Assembly: GCA_903930195.1 (NCBI GenBank)
Contig: CAIYXH010000184.1
Location: forward strand, 1 to 5,054
Source: an uncultured Actinomycetes bacterium
GTDB taxonomy: Bacteria > Actinomycetota > Thermoleophilia > Gaiellales > Gaiellaceae
DNA length: 5,054 bases
Direction of reading: 5' to 3'
Position numbers and translations under genes: made by a program. Shown here in pieces: positions 1 to 4,327 of this stretch (position 1 is the stretch's first letter; each line of letters starts with the position of its first letter). The notes under the pieces are model-generated. The model was not told the origin of the DNA, did no database searches, and was given only the letters and a program-made list of their open reading frames with translations.

Positions 1-727
1 CGCCCGTGCCGAAGTGGATCGACGGCACGCCCGCCTCGCGCAGCGCGGCGAGGATCGTGCCGGAGTACGGAGCGACGAACTCGTCGTAGTCGTCCGGTGA
101 GAGCGCCCCGACCCACGAGTCGAAGATCTGGACGATGTCGGCACCCGCCTGCGCCTGCGCGACGACGTAGGCGGAGAAGGTCGCGGCGAGCTTCTCGAGG
201 AGGGCATGCCAGACCGCCGGCTCGCCGTACATCAGCTTCTTCGTGATCGCGAAGTCGCGCGAAGGCTTTCCCTCGACGAGGTAGCCCGCGACGGTGAACG
301 GGCCGCCGCAGAAACCGACGACCGCCTGCTCGGGGGCGAGCTCGCCGCGCACGATGCGGATCGCGTCGAGCACCGGCGCGACGGTCTCGGCCGGCTCCGG
401 GACCCGCAGGCGCTCGACGGCCGCGAGCGAGCGAACCGGATCGGCGATCACCGGACCGACACCCTCGACGAGCTCGACGCCGGCGCCCATCGCGACGACC
501 GGGGTCATGATGTCCGCGAACATCACGGCTGCGTCGACACCGTGGCGGCGCACCGGCTGGAGCGTGACCTCGGCGGTCAGCTCGGCGGACTCGTTGACCT
601 CGAAGAAGTCGTGGCGCTCGCGGATCGCGCGGTACTCGGGGAGCGAGCGGCCCGCCTGTCGCATGAACCACACGGGCGTGCGCTCGACGGGCTCGCGGCG
701 CGCAGCGCGGACGAGCAGCGGTTCCAC
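1..727 (-). CDS. hemE: Uroporphyrinogen decarboxylase, C-terminus cut by the window edge
   Basis: HemE removes the four acetate carboxyl groups of uroporphyrinogen III to give coproporphyrinogen III, a cytosolic, cofactor-free step of heme synthesis. The minus-strand translation gives 242 residues of a family usually about 340-355 long, so roughly 100 C-terminal residues lie left of the window. Visible hallmarks are PVWFMRQAGRSLPEY (residues 18-32), LQPVRR (56-61), FADI (70-73), GFCGGPFTVAGYLVEGKPSR (138-157) and FDSWVGALS (202-210). By spacing, R23, D72, Y149 and S204 correspond to human UROD active-site residues R37, D86, Y164 and S219; the conserved late histidine would be off-window. The GTG at 727 is chosen because it sits 17 residues before PVWFMRQAGR, as in other HemE proteins, and 7 nt after a TAGTCT hexamer. 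No Shine-Dalgarno sequence precedes it. The gene diverges from the next gene with only 20 bp between start codons. Confidence 0.96.
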   Translation of the reverse strand, partial: MEPLLVRAARREPVERTPVWFMRQAGRSLPEYRAIRERHDFFEVNESAELTAEVTLQPVRRHGVDAAVMFADIMTPVVAMGAGVELVEGVGPVIADPVRSLAAVERLRVPEPAETVAPVLDAIRIVRGELAPEQAVVGFCGGPFTVAGYLVEGKPSRDFAITKKLMYGEPAVWHALLEKLAATFSAYVVAQAQAGADIVQIFDSWVGALSPDDYDEFVAPYSGTILAALREAGVPSIHFGTG

Positions 728-733
728 GCGGCC

Positions 734-740
734 TAGACTA
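734..740. promoter_or_regulatory. Symmetric -10 element serving two divergent leaderless genes
   Basis: The heptamer TAGACTA reads TAGTCTA on the other strand, so each strand carries a TANNNT -10-like hexamer: TAGACT (734-739, plus) and TAGTCT (740-735, minus). If each hexamer ends at -7, transcription would start at 746 rightward (ATG at 748) and 728 leftward (hemE GTG at 727), 18 bp apart and essentially at the start codons. Neither side shows a convincing TTGACA-like -35 box or a Shine-Dalgarno sequence. The sequence match is direct; promoter activity is inferred. Confidence 0.6.
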
Positions 741-747
741 GCCGCCG

Positions 748-1467
748 ATGGCACCGGGCCCACTTGCCGTCCGCTGGGGCGGCTGGACGCTTCCCACCCC
801 CCAGGCCGGCGCGCTGCAGACGGCGACCGTCGAGCTCGAGAACGCCGGCACGGTCTCGTGGCGCGATCCGTCGCTCCAGCTGAGCTACCACTGGCTCGAC
901 GAGCGCGGCAACCCGATCCACTGGGACGGCATCCGCACTGCGGTCCCCCCGCTCGAGCCGGGCGAGCGCGCAACCGTCGAGGCGCGCGTGCGCGGACCGG
1001 TGCCGCCCGGCAGCTATCGCTTCGCGCTCGACATGGTCGCAGAGTTCCGCTCCTGGTTCTCGCAGCTCGGGAGCCCCATGGCCGATGCGATCGTCGAGGT
1101 CGGCCCGCGCCGGGGCGCCTCGCGCGTGAAGCTGCCGGGGTGGGTCGACGCGGACGCGGGGTGGCACGCGCGCGCCGCCGCCGCACACGCGGAGGGATAC
1201 GCCGTCGTCGCCGGCTCGATCGAATGGCCGGGCGGCCTGCGCCACCCGCGCCCGCACGCCCTGGAGCCGTACGTCACCGGCCAGGGCCGCGTCCCCGGCT
1301 TCTCCGCGCCGCTGGTCTGCCCGTCGGTGATCGAGGGCATCGAGCTCGAGCGGCTCGACGACGTCGCCGGGCTTCCGGCCTACGCCGCCCCGGCCGACGA
1401 GCCGTGGCTCTACGACGGCCGGCTCGTGCTCAGAGCTCGACCGCAAGACGATCGTCCGTCTTCGTGA
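748..1467 (+). CDS. Ig-like beta-sandwich protein of unknown function
   Basis: This is a 239-residue soluble protein with no signal peptide or membrane segment and a single cysteine (C191). Residues about 22-110 look like an Ig-type beta-sandwich of the sort attached to bacterial glycan enzymes. They show alternating hydrophobic strands with NAGTVSW (32-38), LSYHWLDERG (45-54), WDGIRTAVPPLEPGE (59-73), PPGSYRFALDMV (86-97) and WFSQLGSP (103-110). Residues about 125-239 are rich in proline, glycine and tryptophan (GWVDADAGW, SIEWPGG, PADEPWLYDGR) and I do not recognise them. The G/C-rich third positions support real coding. The ATG at 748 sits 8 nt after a TANNNT hexamer, with no Shine-Dalgarno sequence. 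The last 38 bp overlap the convergent transporter gene. A role in binding or handling glycan is an inference from the fold and neighbours; an uncharacterised role unrelated to glycans is equally possible. Confidence 0.75.
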   Translation: MAPGPLAVRWGGWTLPTPQAGALQTATVELENAGTVSWRDPSLQLSYHWLDERGNPIHWDGIRTAVPPLEPGERATVEARVRGPVPPGSYRFALDMVAEFRSWFSQLGSPMADAIVEVGPRRGASRVKLPGWVDADAGWHARAAAAHAEGYAVVAGSIEWPGGLRHPRPHALEPYVTGQGRVPGFSAPLVCPSVIEGIELERLDDVAGLPAYAAPADEPWLYDGRLVLRARPQDDRPSS

Positions 1468-2230
1468 AGACGTACGCGCCGAGCACGAGCGAGACGACGG
1501 CCGCGACCGCCAGGTAGATCACGTCGGCAAGGCGCGGGGCTTGTCCCGCCCAGATCGCGTCCCGCACCGCCGAGATCGGCGGCGCGACGGGATTTCCCCA
1601 CCGGAGCAGGTGCAGCAGGTCCTGGTGGCGCTGCGCGCCGGCCGGGAGCGTCTGGAACTGCCAGAGGACGGGCGTGAGGAAGAACCAGGGCAGGAGCGCC
1701 GCCGTCAGCACGTACTCGATGTCGCGGAAGAGGACGTTGAGGCAGGCGACGACGAGCGCGAGGCCCGCGACGAAGCAGAGGAAGAGCACCGCGAGCGGGA
1801 TCGCGAGCAGAACGGTCTTCCGGGCGCCGGGGTCGAAGATCAGCGAGAGGACGATCGAGAGCCCGAGCATGACCGTGAAGGTCACGGCCTGCGTCGCGAC
1901 GACCGAGAACGCCACGAGCTGCCGCGGGAAGCGCACCTTCCGGATCAGATCGCCGCTGTCGACCATCGCGCGCGCCGCCGTCTGCAGCGAGACCCCGAAG
2001 AAGAGCCAGCAGACGAGGCCACCGAGGAGGTAGATGCCGTAGTGCGGCACCCCCTCGTTGCGCTGGAGCAGCACCCCGAAGACGACGAAGTAGACGCCCA
2101 GCAGCGCGAGCGGGTTCAGCACCGACCAGAGGACGCCGAACGCCGACCCCCGGTACTTCGCCTGGAAGTCGCGGCGGAAGAGGTTGAGGAAGAGGTCGCG
2201 GTAGCGAAGAAGATCGGCGTAGACCGCCAC
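1430..2230 (-). CDS. ABC-2 type polysaccharide export permease (Wzm/TagG family)
   Basis: This is the membrane subunit of an ABC exporter that moves lipid-linked polysaccharide (O-antigen, teichoic acid or capsule-like glycan) across the cytoplasmic membrane, powered by a Wzt/TagH-type ATPase. The 266-residue length matches the family. It opens with the amphipathic FRRDFQAKYRGS (18-29), followed by LWSVLNPL (34-41), and later has LIRKVRFPRQL (95-105) and NVLFRDIEYVL (165-175), all family signatures. Hydrophobic segments lie at about 33-55, 66-85, 104-131, 139-164, 172-191 and 240-257. The GTG at 2230 puts the usual short leader before the first helix and lies exactly 6 nt after TACACT. An in-frame ATG at 2287 would add 19 poorly family-like residues, and one at 2482 would add 84. 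No ATPase gene adjoins it: downstream is the convergent, overlapping Ig-like gene, and upstream is the divergent transferase. The exact substrate cannot be read from the sequence. Confidence 0.92.
   Translation of the reverse strand: MAVYADLLRYRDLFLNLFRRDFQAKYRGSAFGVLWSVLNPLALLGVYFVVFGVLLQRNEGVPHYGIYLLGGLVCWLFFGVSLQTAARAMVDSGDLIRKVRFPRQLVAFSVVATQAVTFTVMLGLSIVLSLIFDPGARKTVLLAIPLAVLFLCFVAGLALVVACLNVLFRDIEYVLTAALLPWFFLTPVLWQFQTLPAGAQRHQDLLHLLRWGNPVAPPISAVRDAIWAGQAPRLADVIYLAVAAVVSLVLGAYVFTKTDDRLAVEL
1445..1472. other. Two mutually exclusive hairpins at the convergent gene ends
   Basis: AAGACG (1445-1450) can pair with CGTCTT (1457-1462) around a 6-nt loop. The same CGTCTT can instead pair with a second AAGACG (1467-1472) around a CGTG tetraloop that overlaps the stop codon at 1465-1467. 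The two stems share an arm, so only one can form at a time. Neither is followed by a T-run on either strand, so this is not a standard intrinsic terminator. It may help terminate the rightward transcript or may simply reflect overlapping coding constraint. Confidence 0.3.
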
Positions 2231-2236
2231 CGCCGC

Positions 2237-2242
2237 AGTGTA
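2237..2242 (-). promoter_or_regulatory. -10 element of the exporter permease gene (leaderless)
   Basis: On the minus strand TACACT is followed by six nucleotides and then the GTG at 2230. The predicted +1 is therefore the G of the start codon itself. No Shine-Dalgarno sequence precedes the GTG and no clear -35 box is seen. Its position is the main reason for preferring this start over the in-frame ATG at 2287. Confidence 0.6.
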
Positions 2243-2282
2243 GGCGCGGCCGCGCCCGGAGCCCGCGCCGCTCGCCCACGGT

Positions 2283-2306
2283 CCCATCCCGAACCCCCAC
2301 CCACCC
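2283..2306 (-). other. G-quadruplex-forming motif upstream of the permease gene
   Basis: Read on the minus strand, five G-runs of 3, 3, 5, 3 and 3 bases are separated by T, T, TTC and AT. This meets the usual four-tract, short-loop G-quadruplex pattern, and the two single-base loops favour a stable parallel fold. It lies on the non-template strand, about 53 nt upstream of the predicted permease transcript start. The pattern is directly visible; folding in the cell is not shown. Confidence 0.45.
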
Positions 2307-2409
2307 GGGGGAAGAGGAACGCACGGTAGCCGGGGTGCAAGGTGTCCTTCGTCACGATTTCGTCCCGAATGTGCGACGCGTGCACTACGGCGCCGGGCGG
2401 GTGCTTCCC

Positions 2410-2453
2410 GATTCGCCGAACGACGAGGAGCGAGCCTCGAAAACGGGCGAATC
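2410..2453. repeat. Imperfect 44-bp dyad with two nested inverted repeats
   Basis: The outer arms GATTCGCC (2410-2417) and GGCGAATC (2446-2453) are perfect 8-bp complements. The inner arms CGAGG (2424-2428) and CCTCG (2435-2439) are perfect 5-bp complements. Both pairs share the same centre (2431.5), with 6-nt unpaired segments on each side and in the middle. It lies 64 bp before the transferase start and could be an operator for a dimeric regulator or a cruciform. If the real transcript starts near 2516, it is not transcribed into that mRNA. Confidence 0.35.
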
Positions 2454-2503
2454 CCGACCGGCAGAGCCAGTAGCGTCCTCACAACGTGCTAACGGCAATC
2501 CAC

Positions 2504-2509
2504 TACCCT
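2504..2509 (+). promoter_or_regulatory. -10 element of the transferase fusion gene (near-leaderless)
   Basis: TACCCT fits TANNNT and ends 8 nt before the GTG at 2518, which predicts a transcript beginning within about two bases of the start codon. There is no Shine-Dalgarno sequence between it and the GTG, and no recognisable -35 box. The same arrangement recurs at three other starts in this window. Confidence 0.5.
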
Positions 2510-2517
2510 CCGGGCCT

Positions 2518-4326
2518 GTGAGCACCGCCCTCGCGATCGTCGCGCTGCCTGTCTCGGCGGCCGTCATCCTGGGTCTACTGCGGTCGCCGGTCCGGCGTCA
2601 CCTCGTCGCCGTCCCGTCACTCGACCGTTGGCACGAGTCGTCGACCCCGGTCTTCGGCGGTGTGGGGATCTTCACGGGCCTGAGCGTCGGGATCTGGAGC
2701 GCCGCGGCCGTCGGCGCCTTCACGGTCGACCGCGCCTTCGTCGGCATCTATCTGGCGATCACGCTCGTCTTCGCCGCCGGGCTCGTCGACGACATCATCG
2801 GGTTCAGCCCGATCGCGAAGCTCGCAGCGCAGGGTGGTGCCGCGGCAATCGTGCTCGCGACCGGAACGCACGTGCAGCTCATCCACAGCCGGCCGCTCGG
2901 AGATGCGATCGCCGTGCTCTGGCTCGTCGGCGTCGCGAACGCCTTCAACCTCCTCGACAACATGGACGGCCTCGCAGCGAGCATCGCGGCAATCGCATTC
3001 GCGTTCTTCGCCGTGGACGCGGTCACGGTCCATCCGAACCACACGACCCTCGCCTTCGGCCTGGCCGGGTCGCTCGCCTGCGCGGGCTTCCTGCCGTTCA
3101 ACTTCCGGCTCAGCGGCAAGGCGCTCGTCTTCATGGGCGACGCGGGCAGCCAGGCGCTGGGCTTCGCCCTCGCCTCCCTCGGGCTCGTCTCGAGCTGGCG
3201 CGTCGCCGGCAGCACCATCGCCACGCTGCTCCTGCCGATCCTGATCCTCGCCGTGCCGCTCCTCGACACGGCACTTGTCACCGTGGTCCGCCTCGCAGAG
3301 GGACGCCCGATCAGCCAGGGCGGCCGCGACCACTCCTCCCACCGCCTCGTCCACTTCGGCCTCTCCGAGAAGCGCGCAGTGGGCCTCCTCGCGCTGATTG
3401 CGCTCAGCATCGGCGGCTCGAGCCTTGCCTACAACGTGCTCGACAACCCGCGCTACACCGTCGTCGGCGTCGTCCTCACCTTTGCGCTGCTCCTCCAGTT
3501 CGCGAGCTTCCTCGCCGACGTCGAGCGGCGCCCGGTGGACCTGGAGCCGTTCGGGATCGGCGAGGCCGTCGCGATCCACTGGCGGCGGCTCGCGGAGGTG
3601 CTCGTCGACTTCGGGATCGTCTTCGGCTCGGCCGTCGCGGCGTACGTGCTCGTGATGGGCTGGCCGGGCACGACGAGCCAGCGGTTCATCGCCGGGCTGA
3701 CACTCCCCGTGCTGCTGACCGCGCGCTATCTCGCCTTCTTCCCCTTCGGCCTCTACCGCTCGATCTGGCGCTACGCCGGCGGGCGCGACATCGCGGCAAT
3801 CGCGACGGCGGTCGTCCTCTCCGAGCTCGTCGTGCTCTCGTTCATGGTGCTGACGCAGAACATGCGCGACTTCCACCGGTCGTTCTTCATCCTCGACGCG
3901 CTGATCTGCACCGTGGGGATTGCCGCCTCGCGCTTCGTCGAGCGCGCGGTGATCCCGGGAAGCCTCTCGTTCCGCGACCGGACTCTCCGACGGACGCTCA
4001 TCGTCGGCGCCGGCCGGACGGGCCGGAGCCTGATGCGGGAGCTGCGCGAATCGCCGGGCGAGCGCGTCGTCGGCTTCCTCGACGACAACCCGCGCCTGCG
4101 GCGGCGGCGCATCCACGGGATCCCTGTCCTCGGCGGCACCGACGAGCTTGCGCGGGCGCTCGAGCGAAGCGAGCCGGACATCGTCCTCGTGACCATTCCG
4201 AACGCGCCCAAGGAGCGCCTCGACGCGATAGTCTCCGGCTGCGCCGACGCCGCCATCGAATGCCGGTTCGTTCGACGCGAGCTCGACCTCGACCCGCGCG
4301 TCATCCTCGGCGCCACGGCGGACTGA
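2518..4326 (+). CDS. Polyprenyl-phosphate sugar-1-phosphate transferase fused to a CapD/WbaP-type membrane and nucleotide-binding module
   Basis: Residues 1 to about 340 are a WecA/MraY-superfamily (GT4-type) integral membrane enzyme, which transfers a HexNAc-1-phosphate from a UDP-sugar to undecaprenyl (or decaprenyl) phosphate and starts glycan assembly on the inner membrane face. Signatures are GLVDDIIGF with D91 and D92, NAFNLLDNMDGLA (141-153), FMGDAGS (205-211) and the cytoplasmic loop GGRDHSSHRL (268-277). Residues about 365-475 form four further helices with FGLYRSIWRY (410-419). A Rossmann-type domain follows, with GAGRTG (497-502), VVGFLDDNP and a GIPVLGG segment. This second half matches the N-terminus of CapD/PglF dehydratases and WbaP/WcaJ transferases, but the protein ends at residue 602 with no dehydratase or transferase catalytic domain after it. 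The GTG at 2518 is preferred over an upstream ATG at 2335 because the added 61 residues are not family-like. The exact sugar is unknown. Confidence 0.9.
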   Translation: MSTALAIVALPVSAAVILGLLRSPVRRHLVAVPSLDRWHESSTPVFGGVGIFTGLSVGIWSAAAVGAFTVDRAFVGIYLAITLVFAAGLVDDIIGFSPIAKLAAQGGAAAIVLATGTHVQLIHSRPLGDAIAVLWLVGVANAFNLLDNMDGLAASIAAIAFAFFAVDAVTVHPNHTTLAFGLAGSLACAGFLPFNFRLSGKALVFMGDAGSQALGFALASLGLVSSWRVAGSTIATLLLPILILAVPLLDTALVTVVRLAEGRPISQGGRDHSSHRLVHFGLSEKRAVGLLALIALSIGGSSLAYNVLDNPRYTVVGVVLTFALLLQFASFLADVERRPVDLEPFGIGEAVAIHWRRLAEVLVDFGIVFGSAVAAYVLVMGWPGTTSQRFIAGLTLPVLLTARYLAFFPFGLYRSIWRYAGGRDIAAIATAVVLSELVVLSFMVLTQNMRDFHRSFFILDALICTVGIAASRFVERAVIPGSLSFRDRTLRRTLIVGAGRTGRSLMRELRESPGERVVGFLDDNPRLRRRRIHGIPVLGGTDELARALERSEPDIVLVTIPNAPKERLDAIVSGCADAAIECRFVRRELDLDPRVILGATAD

Positions 4327-4327
4327 C

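Larger units (their letters stand above)
2231..2517. other. Intergenic region between divergent glycan genes
   Basis: These 287 bp separate the permease start from the transferase start. Reading frames cross the region on both strands, but their translations resemble no protein and only extend the two flanking genes. It holds the predicted -10 hexamers of both genes, a G-quadruplex motif near the permease side and an imperfect dyad near the transferase side. I see no tRNA, riboswitch or small gene in it. Confidence 0.6.

Noticed and set aside
711..766. A -35 box for the hemE/Ig-like divergent promoter
   Set aside because: At a normal 17-bp spacing the sequences are ACGAGC on the plus strand and GTGGGC on the minus strand; neither resembles TTGACA.
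294..1517. A 407-residue plus-strand open frame crossing hemE and the Ig-like gene
   Set aside because: It is antisense to hemE and then out of frame with the Ig-like gene. Its translation is dominated by Arg, Ala, Ser, Thr and Gly with no recognisable motif, as expected of shadow frames in high-GC DNA.
2294..2311. A C-run/G-run hairpin as an intrinsic terminator
   Set aside because: Five C and five G bases could pair, but there is no following T-run and no gene ends here; the G-quadruplex pattern on the minus strand describes the segment better.
1541..2329. A 262-residue plus-strand frame opposite the permease gene
   Set aside because: It is a charged Glu/Arg/Asp-rich mirror of the permease codons; the minus-strand permease signatures explain this DNA fully.
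2231..2482. ATG at 2482 or 2287 as the start of the permease
   Set aside because: Both add Arg/Pro/Gly-rich sequence before the family's conserved amphipathic N-terminal segment. The GTG at 2230 fits the family length and sits exactly at the predicted transcript start. The ATG at 2287 remains the second-best choice.
2335..2517. ATG at 2335 as the start of the transferase fusion
   Set aside because: The 61 extra residues are hydrophilic and unlike the family's N-terminus, they cross the dyad and the -10 hexamer, and the GTG at 2518 opens directly into the expected first membrane helix.
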